Source: Allomesorhizobium sp043769475
Lineage (GTDB): Bacteria; Pseudomonadota; Alphaproteobacteria; Rhizobiales; Rhizobiaceae
Direction of reading: 5' to 3'
NCBI RefSeq assembly: GCF_043769475.1
Contig: NZ_CP171729.1
Location: forward strand, 2,728,001-2,792,000
DNA: 64,000 nucleotides
Positions 33,194 through 41,062 of the stretch are shown piece by piece (positions within the stretch are counted from its first letter, which is position 1; each line of letters starts with the position of its first letter). A model generated the notes under the pieces. It was not told the DNA's origin, made no database searches, and saw only the letters and a list, made by a program, of their open reading frames with translations. A program made the position numbers and the translations under genes.

Positions 33194-34125
33194 ATCTTCT
33201 TCTCCGGCTTGATCTTGATGCCCATGTCGCTCAGCGCCGCGTTGCGGCGCACCGCCGCCTCCGGCGTCAGCTGGACCGCCAGGCGGTCCTCAAGCCGCAT
33301 GTCGACGGAGGCGATGTCGCGCGAAAGAAGCCCGCTCTCCCGGTCCATCCGCAGCAGGTCGGCGATGGCTTCGTCCTCGCCGGATTCGGGAAGCTTTATG
33401 GTGATGCCGTTTTCAAGCCGCAGATCCCAGCGCCGCTCCGACACACGGATGTAGCCCTTCACCCGCGCCGCGAGTTCGGGAAACTGGCGGATCTTGCCGA
33501 CGAAATCCGACGCATGGTCGTTCGCGCCATAGCCGATGACCAACGGCAGCATGGCATGGCGTCCGCCCGAATAAGGCGCGATCACATTGCCAGCTTCTCC
33601 TACGATGGCGAGCTGGCTGCCGTGCTGCCACAGGGCGAACGGCTTGCGCTCCTCGATGCGCACTTCGAGCGTGTCGGGATAGACCTTGCGTACCGAGGCG
33701 ACCTCGACCCAGGGCAGTTCCGCGATGCGCCCGCGCGCCTTGTCCGCATTGAAGCCGATCAGGGAGGTCCAGCCGTCGAGCTCGAGCTTTTCCAGTATGT
33801 CGATCTCGGAGGTCTCGAAGTGGCCGGCGACGCGCACCTCGTCGACCGCGAAGCCGGTGCGCGCGGTCACGGCCTGCACGAAGGCCGGCATGTGGCCGCC
33901 GAGATAGGCGCCGTAGAGGCTGCTCGCCCCCAGGAAGACGGCGGTCATGATGGTCGCGCAAAAGGGCGGCGGCGTGAAGTCGCCGCTGCCGAGACGGGCG
34001 GCAACGCGCGCCGGACGGCGCAGCCAGCGCGGCAACACGAAATGCGGCGCGGAAAGCCAAGCGCCAAGGACACCCGGCGTGGCCGCGTCCGTCCCCTGGG
34101 CTTGTCCCGACTTCAACGCGAACAC
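33190..34125 (-). CDS. ftsQ: cell division protein FtsQ
   Basis: 311-aa bitopic membrane protein of the divisome that links FtsL/FtsB to the early complex. A short cytoplasmic segment precedes the membrane helix (MTAVFLGASSLYGAYLGG, near 60-80); the POTRA domain follows with VDEVRVAGHFETSEIDILEKL and WVEVASVRKVYPDTLEVRIEERKP. The GTG at 34125 is chosen because GGAGG lies 7 nt upstream; a TTG at 34146 is an alternative. It overlaps the ddlB end by 13 nt and ftsA by 4 nt. Confidence 0.95.
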   Translation of the reverse strand: MFALKSGQAQGTDAATPGVLGAWLSAPHFVLPRWLRRPARVAARLGSGDFTPPPFCATIMTAVFLGASSLYGAYLGGHMPAFVQAVTARTGFAVDEVRVAGHFETSEIDILEKLELDGWTSLIGFNADKARGRIAELPWVEVASVRKVYPDTLEVRIEERKPFALWQHGSQLAIVGEAGNVIAPYSGGRHAMLPLVIGYGANDHASDFVGKIRQFPELAARVKGYIRVSERRWDLRLENGITIKLPESGEDEAIADLLRMDRESGLLSRDIASVDMRLEDRLAVQLTPEAAVRRNAALSDMGIKIKPEKKI

Positions 34126-35039
34126 GAAGCGTCCTCCACCATCCAACTCAACAGCTCGCCGAAGGAATGCCCCGCTTCCGCGGCGATCTCGGGCACAAGC
34201 GACGTCGGCGTCATGCCCGGCTGGGTGTTGACCTCGAGCCAGATGAGCTCGCCATTTTCGGAATGACGGTCGTCGTAGCGGAAGTCCGACCGGGAGACGC
34301 CCCGGCAGCCGATTGCTTGATGTGCCTTGAGCGCCAGTGTCTGTATTTTTTGGTAAATATTTAGTGAAATTTTAGCGGGGCAGACGTGTTTTGAGCCGCC
34401 GGGAACGTATTTTGAATCATAGTCGTAGAAGGAATGGCCGGTCGGAATGATTTCGCAGACGCCGAGCGCCACATCGCCCATCACCGCGCAGGTCAGCTCT
34501 CGCCCGTGCACATAGCGCTCGACCATCACCGCGTCGCCGTATCTCCACTCCGCCGAGCCGATCACCTGCGGCGGATGCGACTGGTCCTCCTTGACGATGA
34601 CGACGCCGAAGCTCGACCCCTCATTGACCGGCTTGACCACATAAGGCGGCTTCATCGGATGCTTGTTTCCGATCGAAAACCGGCTCAACACCTTGGATTC
34701 CGCAACGGGAATGCCGGCGAGCTTGGCGATTTTCTTGGACTGCTCCTTGTCCATCGCCAGCGCCGAGGCCAGTACACCCGAATGCGTGTAGGGGATTTCG
34801 AGATATTCGAGCACGCCCTGGATAGTGCCGTCCTCGCCAAACGGCCCATGCAGTGCATTAAAGACGACATCCGGCTTCAGTTCCGACAGAACCCTTCCGA
34901 CATCGCGCGTGACGTCGACGCGCGTCACCCGGTAGCCTTCAGCCTCCAGCGCATCCGCGCACGAATTCCCGGAAGACAGCGACACGGGCCGTTCGGAGGA
35001 GAACCCTCCCAGCAATACGGCGACGTGTTTCTTCGACAT
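34113..35039 (-). CDS. ddlB: D-alanine--D-alanine ligase Ddl
   Basis: 308-aa ATP-grasp ligase making D-Ala-D-Ala for the cell-wall precursor. Motifs: KKHVAVLLGGFSSERPVSLSSG at the N-terminus, DVVFNALHGPFGEDGTIQGVLE, PYVVKPVNEGSSFGVVIVKE (ATP-Lys) and WLEVNTQPGMTPTSL (metal-binding Glu/Asn). Start ATG 35039; the frame upstream is not family sequence. In other rhizobia ddlB follows murB closely; here about 3.65 kb of opposite-strand DNA separates them. The first 10 codons and the upstream region are duplicated at 37541-37702. Confidence 0.96.
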   Translation of the reverse strand: MSKKHVAVLLGGFSSERPVSLSSGNSCADALEAEGYRVTRVDVTRDVGRVLSELKPDVVFNALHGPFGEDGTIQGVLEYLEIPYTHSGVLASALAMDKEQSKKIAKLAGIPVAESKVLSRFSIGNKHPMKPPYVVKPVNEGSSFGVVIVKEDQSHPPQVIGSAEWRYGDAVMVERYVHGRELTCAVMGDVALGVCEIIPTGHSFYDYDSKYVPGGSKHVCPAKISLNIYQKIQTLALKAHQAIGCRGVSRSDFRYDDRHSENGELIWLEVNTQPGMTPTSLVPEIAAEAGHSFGELLSWMVEDASCSR

Positions 35040-35256
35040 GCTTCGCAATCCCCATTGCGTACCGGCTACACACAACGCCTCTTGGGTTGAATCCGAGTCT
35101 TCCGGCAGGTTGCCCCCCAGACGGAAAACGCGTCATCGACTCAAATCAGGAAACGCTTTTGTCCAAAGAATCAGAGACTGGATTCCGTGGCAAGCCCCGA
35201 GGATTCAATCGGATTCACTTTATGTAAAAAGTGAGGGATTGTGGCTGCAATGCCGC
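35011..35256. repeat. direct repeat R1, copy A (ddlB start and upstream region)
   Basis: Matches 37541-37702 in the same orientation. Shared blocks are AGCAATACGGCGACGTGTTT onward, AATCCGAGTCT-CCGGCAGGTTGCC, and GAGGATTCAAT followed by the palindrome TCACTTT-N6-AAAGTGA (35215-35234). Copy A has an extra segment of about 75 nt (35120-35198) missing from copy B. The first 29 nt are ddlB codons, so one copy must derive from the ddlB locus. Confidence 0.88.
35089..35216 (-). promoter_or_regulatory. cluster of seven GANTC sites upstream of ddlB-ftsQAZ
   Basis: GANTC, the CcrM methylation site of alphaproteobacteria, occurs at 35089, 35095, 35138, 35168, 35181, 35202 and 35212, seven times in 128 nt. 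Chance expectation is about one per 256 nt. In Caulobacter, methylated GANTC sites recruit GcrA at cell-cycle promoters including division genes. This suggests a CcrM/GcrA-regulated promoter for ddlB-ftsQ-ftsA-ftsZ. The sites are seen; the regulation is inferred. Confidence 0.55.
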
Positions 35257-35317
35257 GGAATATCGGCTGAGCGAACGTCTCGAATACGGCTTGCCGAGAT
35301 ACACCCTTCGCGCGAGA

Positions 35318-35902
35318 GTGCGGAACTCGCGACGAGGCCTTATCCGGGAGAGCATCATTTCTGGGCATCAAGATTTCTCCCATGCCGTTATCCGGAGGGC
35401 ATCATCGGCGGATGTTTATAGCCTCGGCATCATCGGACCAGCGGCCTATGCAGCTGTCTATGGATATCTGTGGGACGACAGCGCAGCCTCGGCGCGGCAA
35501 CTCGCGACATTTGGTGCCGAAGCATTCGCAACGTTGTTGGAGCGGGCCGATGCCAGACTATGGGTCGTGCAGCTAGACGCGTCGATCTTAGGCTTTCTCA
35601 CTATGATCGTTGACTCCGCCAATCCCATCACCGGGGAGACCAACGGTGCAGAAATACCAAGAATCTACCTCCTGCCAGGGGCTCAAAGACTCGGATTAGG
35701 AAAGCAACTTCTTAATTCCGCGATTGCTCAGGCGCGAGATGAGAACCTTGGCCACATCTGGCTCGATGTCATGGCGTCCGCCAAGCACGCTAGGACGGCC
35801 TATCTGAAGTGGGGCTTCTCAGAACTTGCACTTAGGAGGTTTCACAAGCCGGTCAAACCCGAACTCGCGGACATGGTGGTGCTGATAAAACACCTCAAAT
35901 GA
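35318..35902 (+). CDS. GNAT family N-acetyltransferase
   Basis: Acetyl-CoA-dependent acyltransferase of about 170-195 aa. The domain starts AVIRRASSADVYSLGIIGP and carries the acetyl-CoA loop in PRIYLLPGAQRLGLGKQLLNSAI (Q/R-x-x-G-x-G/A pattern), then HIWLDVMASAKHARTAYLKWGF. Acceptor unknown. The start is uncertain: there is no in-frame ATG; a GTG at 35318 is closest, while the GTG at 35231 lies inside repeat R1. It is on the plus strand, against the dcw genes, in the block inserted between ddlB and murB. Confidence 0.8.
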   Translation: MRNSRRGLIRESIISGHQDFSHAVIRRASSADVYSLGIIGPAAYAAVYGYLWDDSAASARQLATFGAEAFATLLERADARLWVVQLDASILGFLTMIVDSANPITGETNGAEIPRIYLLPGAQRLGLGKQLLNSAIAQARDENLGHIWLDVMASAKHARTAYLKWGFSELALRRFHKPVKPELADMVVLIKHLK

Positions 35903-35951
35903 AGCGATTCCAATAGCAAGGAGCGCTTTCCACACCAGTTGCCCAAATTTT

Positions 35952-35969
35952 ACGCCGAGCCATTAACGC
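35952..35969. repeat. direct repeat R2, copy A
   Basis: ACGCCGAGCCATTAACGC, 18 nt, found identically at 38651-38668. Each copy follows one cargo gene (GNAT here, cupin there). An exact 18-mer twice within 2.7 kb is far beyond chance. Confidence 0.8.
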
Positions 35970-36108
35970 GGCAAGAAACCGAGGGCGCAATCTCCTCCAG
36001 TGCCACGGGAAGAGAGGTCCGTCGTCTGGGCCTAGATTTCGCAGTTTCATTCTGCCTATGGTTTCGCGCGGCTCGACTGTGCAGCGGGCGAGCGGAGGGC
36101 ACTGGCAT

Positions 36109-37521
36109 ATGCAGGAACTGATTGGCGACCTCGAAGCCAGGATTGAACTGCTCACTAAGGAGTTGAGGGACGCGCACGAGACACAAAAGGCGACGGCCGA
36201 TGTGCTGAAGGTCATCAGCCGCTCGGCTTTCGACCTCGATACCGTTCTTACCACTCTCGTCCGCTCGGCAATCGGTCTTTGTGAGGCGACGCGCGGCGTC
36301 ATCTGGCTGCGCAAAGGCGAGCCGTTGCATCTCGCAGCACATGTCAATTATCCCGAGGAGTGGGTGAAATTCGCGCAGGACCTCGCGATAATCCCTGCGG
36401 CCGATGCGGTGACGACATCGGGTCTGGCCGCTTTCACCGGCGAGGTCGTAAACGTTGAGGACGTACCGAACGATCCGCGCTTCCGTTCGCTTGCCAGCCA
36501 TCAGCTCGGCGATTATCGTGGCGGTTTGGCGGTACCCCTGAAGCGCGACGGAAGCGTAATCGGCACGATCTCGCTGTCACGGCCCGAAGCGCGGCTCTTT
36601 ACCGACCGCCAGATCGCGCTCGTTCAGACCTTCGCCGATCAGGCAGTGATCGCGATCGAAAATGCGCGCCTCATTTCCGAACTCGAAGCGCGCAACCGTG
36701 AGGTGCTGTCGCGTTATTTTTCGCCCAATCTGGCCGAGCGGCTTGCAGGCAGTGCGGATGAGATAGACCTCGCCGGCCAGCGCCGCGAGATCGCGGCGAT
36801 ATTCACCGACATCGCCGGCTTTACTACGATGATCGAAACGATCGAACCCGGTGTGCTTGGCGAGATGCTCAACGGCTATCTCGCAGGCATGACTTTCATC
36901 GTATTCGCGCATGAGGGCACTGTCGCAAAGATTGTCGGCGATGCGCTGCACGTGCTGTTCGGAGCGCCAAGCGAACAGCCCGACCATGCCCAGCGTGCTG
37001 TTGCCTGCGCACTGGACCTCGACGCGTTTGCGCAGTCTTTTCGCGATACCTGGCGGGAACGGGGCGTCGCGCTCGGGGCCACGCGCATTGGCGTGAATGC
37101 CGGGTCGGCGATCGTCGGCAATTTCGGCGGCGGTCGCTTTTTCGACTACACCGCTTATGGCGACACGATCAACATTGCGTCACGGTTGGAGGCAGCCAAC
37201 AAACAGCTCGGGACCCGCATCTGCGTGAGCGAAAGCGTAGCGAAGCAGGTAACTGATTTCCGCGGGCGACCCGTGGGAGACCTTGTACTCAGGGGAAGGA
37301 CGGAGCAGTTGCGCGCATTCGAGCCGCTGCGACCGGACCAATATGAAGATCCCGCGACGGAAGGTTATCTCGCTGCCTTCGCCAAGCTGGAATCCGGCGA
37401 TCCCGGCGCGCTGGGCGCATTCGCTGCTGAGGTCGGTAAGCGGCCGGACGATCAGCTCACCAGCTTCCACCTCAAGAGGCTCCTGAACGGCGCAACGGGA
37501 ACGCGGATCAACATGGATTGA
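36109..37521 (+). CDS. GAF-domain class III adenylate/guanylate cyclase
   Basis: 470-aa soluble nucleotide cyclase. A short N-terminal coiled coil (LEARIELLTKELRDAHETQ) leads to a GAF sensor domain (about 35-190), then a linker helix and a class III catalytic domain (about 230-410). The catalytic domain has metal Asp residues in IFTDIAGFT and KIVGDALHVLF, substrate Lys in that second segment and the transition-state Asn/Arg in YGDTINIASRLEA. The Asp in YGDT favours ATP, so cAMP is the likely product. ATG 36109 has GGAGG upstream; 36058 does not. It lies in the dcw insertion, on the opposite strand to the division genes. Confidence 0.92.
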   Translation: MQELIGDLEARIELLTKELRDAHETQKATADVLKVISRSAFDLDTVLTTLVRSAIGLCEATRGVIWLRKGEPLHLAAHVNYPEEWVKFAQDLAIIPAADAVTTSGLAAFTGEVVNVEDVPNDPRFRSLASHQLGDYRGGLAVPLKRDGSVIGTISLSRPEARLFTDRQIALVQTFADQAVIAIENARLISELEARNREVLSRYFSPNLAERLAGSADEIDLAGQRREIAAIFTDIAGFTTMIETIEPGVLGEMLNGYLAGMTFIVFAHEGTVAKIVGDALHVLFGAPSEQPDHAQRAVACALDLDAFAQSFRDTWRERGVALGATRIGVNAGSAIVGNFGGGRFFDYTAYGDTINIASRLEAANKQLGTRICVSESVAKQVTDFRGRPVGDLVLRGRTEQLRAFEPLRPDQYEDPATEGYLAAFAKLESGDPGALGAFAAEVGKRPDDQLTSFHLKRLLNGATGTRINMD

Positions 37522-37540
37522 TCAGGTTGCACGCAAACCT

Positions 37541-37702
37541 AGCAATACGGCGACGTGTTTCTTCGACATGCTTCCGCAATCCCCATGCGAACCAGCTACG
37601 CACCGTTTCGCGAGTTGAATCCGAGTCTGCCGGCAGGTTGCCCGAGGATTCAATGAATTCACTTTATGTAAAAAGTGAGCGCGCTGTGGCTGAGATGCAG
37701 CG
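37541..37702. repeat. direct repeat R1, copy B (partial copy of ddlB start region)
   Basis: Same-orientation copy of 35011-35256 with about 75 nt deleted. It contains the reverse complement of the first ten ddlB codons (MSKKHVAVLL) cut off abruptly, the ddlB upstream sequence and the same palindrome (37659-37678). It begins 20 nt after the cyclase stop. The truncated ddlB 5' end has no function as a gene here. Confidence 0.88.
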
Positions 37703-38069
37703 GGAGATCGCCGAGGGTGCGAGCCCCGCTTTTTGGCTTTCGCCTATTGAGGAATACTGAGGGCAAGTGCTGACCAAGAGCCGACGGCAAGGCCTTTGTC
37801 AAACGCCCAGCCTCGTTAGAGCGGAGGGCACCGACTGGGGATCCTCTGGGAGGCGTCGATTCGCATGCCCCTCCAGGGCCACACAAAAACAAAATTGATA
37901 AGAAATCCGATACAAAAGCCAAGATAAGCGGCTGAACTTATTTGCTTTACTCTGGATTGCACACTCCAGCTCAATAAGTAGCCGCCTAACTAATTGATTT
38001 GACAGTAGGCCAACTCAAGCGCCGAATCCTTTTGTGCGCGCGTGCGCACGGCTCAACAGGGAGGAAGCC
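37703..38069. other. AT-rich intergenic region upstream of the cupin gene
   Basis: About 370 nt without a supported gene, of visibly lower GC from 37870 to 38020. It should hold the cupin promoter; a TTGACA-like hexamer lies near 38000 but no good -10 partner was found. Confidence 0.45.
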
Positions 38070-38495
38070 ATGAAAGACATGAATCGTCGGTCGGCTTTGG
38101 CACTCGGTATGGCGGCAACCGCCGCGACGCCTCTGCTCATGTTGGCAAGCCCGGCCTTTGCCAAGAAAGAGTACGGCCCAAATGATGGCAAGGAGGTTCA
38201 ACCGGGTGTTAGAATAGTGGAGTTGGGTACGTTTAACTCTGACATTCCTGCCTACAAAAGCATTTCCATGATCGATATCGTATTCCAGCCCGGAGCAGTG
38301 TTTCCGGAAACAGTCATGGACAATGACATGATGTGTTACATCGCTGCCGGTGAGTTCAAGATCAAGAAGGCAGATAAGGAATTCACCGTCAAAGAAGGCG
38401 AGATGTACACGTGCGCCAAAGGTAAGACGGACATGGCGACAAATACGAGCAACGTGGTTGGGATTCACACCGTAGGCCTACTAATCCCTGCATAA
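38070..38495 (+). CDS. Tat-exported small cupin-domain protein
   Basis: 141-aa protein with a twin-arginine signal (MNRRSALALGMAATAATPLL, cleavage near AFA-KK) and one cupin barrel: FQPGAVFPETVMDN, YIAAGEFKIKK, FTVKEGEMYTCAKGKTDMATN. The usual cupin metal His residues are largely missing, so a metal-independent or altered site is likely. GGAGGAAG lies 5 nt before the ATG. No recognisable enzyme subfamily. Last plus-strand gene of the block between ddlB and murB; base composition is lower in GC than the dcw genes, consistent with transfer. Confidence 0.75.
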   Translation: MKDMNRRSALALGMAATAATPLLMLASPAFAKKEYGPNDGKEVQPGVRIVELGTFNSDIPAYKSISMIDIVFQPGAVFPETVMDNDMMCYIAAGEFKIKKADKEFTVKEGEMYTCAKGKTDMATNTSNVVGIHTVGLLIPA

Positions 38496-38508
38496 GCGAC
38501 TAGGTCGT

Positions 38509-38557
38509 TCCGGCTGGACCTTGGCGGCTAGCGCTATCGTTCTCAAGTCCAGCCGGA
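38509..38557 (+). repeat. 11-bp perfect inverted repeat after the cupin gene
   Basis: TCCGGCTGGAC at 38509-38519 and GTCCAGCCGGA at 38547-38557 with a 27-nt loop. It starts 14 nt after the cupin stop. No T-run; possible terminator or end of a mobile element. Confidence 0.6.
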
Positions 38558-38650
38558 GCCGCGGTCATTGTGGCGCGGTCGCGTCAGGCTTTGCCTGCGT
38601 GCCTCGTCTGCGGGGTCAAATCAAGGGCTGCAATCAACCCGTTGCTGGTC

Positions 38651-38668
38651 ACGCCGAGCCATTAACGC
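38651..38668. repeat. direct repeat R2, copy B
   Basis: Identical 18-nt copy of 35952-35969 (ACGCCGAGCCATTAACGC). It lies 25 nt from the murB stop and marks the murB-side edge of the inserted block. Confidence 0.8.
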
Positions 38669-38693
38669 TTAAACGCGATCCGTGAAACCGGCC

Positions 38694-39659
38694 CTACAGC
38701 AACTGCCCCAGAAACTCCTGCACCTCATGCCCCGCCTTGAAGTTGCCGATGCGCTTGATCTCCCACTGCAGCCTTATGCCGGAATGTTCGAGCACCCGCG
38801 CGCGCACCGTTTCGCCCAAAAATTCAAGGTCGTAGCCGGTCGCGTTACCAGTATTGATCATGAAGTTGCAGTGCATCGGCGACATCTGCGCCCCGCCGAT
38901 CATCAGCCCGCGGCAGCCGGCCTTGTCGATCTCCTTCCAGGCAGACGTGCCTTCCGGATTCTTGAACGTCGAGCCGCCGGTCTTCTCGCGGATCGGCTGC
39001 ACCGTCTCTCGATGGTGCTGCACTGCGTCCATGTCGGCCTTTATCTTTGCCTTGTCTTCCGGATACCCTTCGAGCAGCGCCGAGGTGAAGATCAACTCGG
39101 CAGGCGCGGAGGAATGGCGGTAGGCGTAGCCCATCTCGGCGTTCGTAAGCGTGTGGACCTTGCCCTTGCGGTCGAGCGCCCTGACCTCGACCACCCGCTC
39201 GCGCGTTTCGACGCCGTTTGCGCCGGCATTCATGCGCAGCGCACCGCCGATCGCGCCGGGAATGCCGTGGAAGAAATGGAAGCCACCTATGCCAGCTTCG
39301 AGCGCGACGGCCGCCACCCGCTTGTCGGGCGTGGCGGCGCCTGCCCTGATCTGGGTCGCCGAGATCGCTTCGGCCTCGCCGAAGCCCTTGGCCGAAAGCC
39401 GGATGACGAAGCCAGGAATGCCGCCTTCGCGCACCAAAAGGTTCGAGCCGATGCCGACGACGGTCAGCGGGATTTCGGCGGGCACGGCCTTCAGGAAGGC
39501 GGCAAGATCCTTTTCGTCGGCCGGCTGGAACAGCGCGTCAGCAATGCCGCCGGCTCGGAACCAGGTGATCTTGTCCATCTCGGCATTGGGCGTGATGCGG
39601 CCGCGGATCCCGGCGAGCCGGTCGCCGAGCTTGGCCAGCAGCGCCTCGCCGCGGTTCAT
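38694..39659 (-). CDS. murB: UDP-N-acetylmuramate dehydrogenase MurB
   Basis: 321-aa FAD enzyme that reduces enolpyruvyl-UDP-GlcNAc to UDP-MurNAc. FAD-binding segments are LTVVGIGSNLLVREGGIPGF and GIPGAIGGALRMNAGANG; the proton-donor Ser lies in GGSTFKNPEGTSAWKEID. Its ATG overlaps the murC stop by 4 nt. The frame is open upstream through murC by chance. It is the last gene of the mraZ-to-murB run before the inserted block. Confidence 0.96.
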   Translation of the reverse strand: MNRGEALLAKLGDRLAGIRGRITPNAEMDKITWFRAGGIADALFQPADEKDLAAFLKAVPAEIPLTVVGIGSNLLVREGGIPGFVIRLSAKGFGEAEAISATQIRAGAATPDKRVAAVALEAGIGGFHFFHGIPGAIGGALRMNAGANGVETRERVVEVRALDRKGKVHTLTNAEMGYAYRHSSAPAELIFTSALLEGYPEDKAKIKADMDAVQHHRETVQPIREKTGGSTFKNPEGTSAWKEIDKAGCRGLMIGGAQMSPMHCNFMINTGNATGYDLEFLGETVRARVLEHSGIRLQWEIKRIGNFKAGHEVQEFLGQLL

Positions 39660-41062
39660 GCCGCGTCCCCGCCGAGTTCCTTCGGCAGCGCATAGGCCCA
39701 CTGGGTGATGTTGCCGGCGCCCAGGAAAATCACGAAGTCGCCCGGCCTGGCTATGTCGCGCACGATCGGTGCGATCGCCGCCGCGCCCTCTATATAGCGC
39801 GCGTCGCGGTGGCCGCCGGCGCGGATGCGGCCGACCAATGCGTCGGAAGTGACGCCGTCTATGGCGTCCTCGCCCGCCGCATAGACCGGCGCCACCATCA
39901 CGGTGTCGGCGTCGTTGAAGCAGGCGGAAAAATCGTCGAACAGGTCGTGCAGTCTCGTGAAGCGGTGCGGCTGCGCTATCGCGATGACGCGGCCGCCGGT
40001 GGCGTCGCGCGCCGCCCTCAGCACCGCCTTGATCTCGACGGGATGGTGGCCGTAATCGTCGAATATCTGCACGCCGTTCCACGAACCCGTGCGCGTGAAG
40101 CGCCGCTTGACGCCGCCGAAGGACGACAGGCCGCGCTTGATCGCTTCTGCCGAAAGCCCGAGCTCATGTGCCACTGCGATCGCCGCCGTGGCGTTGGACA
40201 CATTGTGGCGGCCGGGCATGGGCAGGCGCAGATCGCCGATCGTCTCCTCCGCGCCGGTCTTGCGGTTGCGGATGATCACGTCGAACTCCGACACCGCGCC
40301 GTCCATGCGATGGCGCGCGAAACGCACGTCGGCCTGGGCGTTCTCGCCATAGGTGATGACACGGCGGTCTTCGATGCGCGATACCAGCGCCTGCACTTCT
40401 GGATGGTCCGTGCACATCACGCCGAAGCCGTAGAACGGCACGTTCTCCACGAACTGGCGGAACGCCTCGCGCACCTTGTCGAATGTGCCGTAATGGTCGA
40501 GATGTTCGGGATCGATGTTGGTGACGACTGCGATGTCGGCCGGCAGTTTAAGAAAGGTGCCGTCGCTTTCGTCGGCCTCCACCACCATCCACTCGCCTTC
40601 GCCCATCCGGGCATTGGTGCCGTAGGCGTTAATGATGCCGCCATTGACGACGGTCGGATCGAGCCCGCCGGCGTCGAGCAGCGTCGCCACCATCGATGTC
40701 GTCGTCGTCTTGCCATGCGTGCCGCCGATCGCCACCGCCTGGCGGAAGCGCATCAGTTCGGCGAGCATTTCGGCGCGGCGCACGATCGGAAGCAGCTTTT
40801 CCCGCGCCGCCATCAGTTCCGGATTGGATTTCTTGATCGCCGTGGAAACGACCACCACTTCGGCGTCGCCCAGATTTTCGGCGCGATGGCCGACGAAGCA
40901 TTCTATGCCCTTGTCGCGCAACCTCTGCACATTGGCGCCTTCGGCCTGGTCGGAGCCCTGCACGCGGTAACCGAGATTATGCAGCACCTCTGCGATGCCG
41001 CTCATGCCAATGCCGCCAATTCCGATGAAGTGGACGAGGCCGATCGTCTGCGGCATCTTCAT
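39656..41062 (-). CDS. murC: UDP-N-acetylmuramate--L-alanine ligase MurC
   Basis: 468-aa Mur ligase adding L-Ala to UDP-MurNAc. It starts with a Rossmann motif FIGIGGIGMSGIAEVL, has the ATP loop IGGTHGKTTTTSMVA near residue 110, and NIDPEHLDHYG, the Mur-family metal/Lys region. Start and stop overlap murG and murB by 4 nt each. Confidence 0.97.
   Translation of the reverse strand: MKMPQTIGLVHFIGIGGIGMSGIAEVLHNLGYRVQGSDQAEGANVQRLRDKGIECFVGHRAENLGDAEVVVVSTAIKKSNPELMAAREKLLPIVRRAEMLAELMRFRQAVAIGGTHGKTTTTSMVATLLDAGGLDPTVVNGGIINAYGTNARMGEGEWMVVEADESDGTFLKLPADIAVVTNIDPEHLDHYGTFDKVREAFRQFVENVPFYGFGVMCTDHPEVQALVSRIEDRRVITYGENAQADVRFARHRMDGAVSEFDVIIRNRKTGAEETIGDLRLPMPGRHNVSNATAAIAVAHELGLSAEAIKRGLSSFGGVKRRFTRTGSWNGVQIFDDYGHHPVEIKAVLRAARDATGGRVIAIAQPHRFTRLHDLFDDFSACFNDADTVMVAPVYAAGEDAIDGVTSDALVGRIRAGGHRDARYIEGAAAIAPIVRDIARPGDFVIFLGAGNITQWAYALPKELGGDAA

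Noticed and set aside
37518..37760. 80-codon plus-strand ORF containing VESESAGRLPEDS
   Set aside because: A similar peptide appears from repeat R1 copy A, but both are readings of duplicated regulatory DNA upstream of ddlB, not of a gene.
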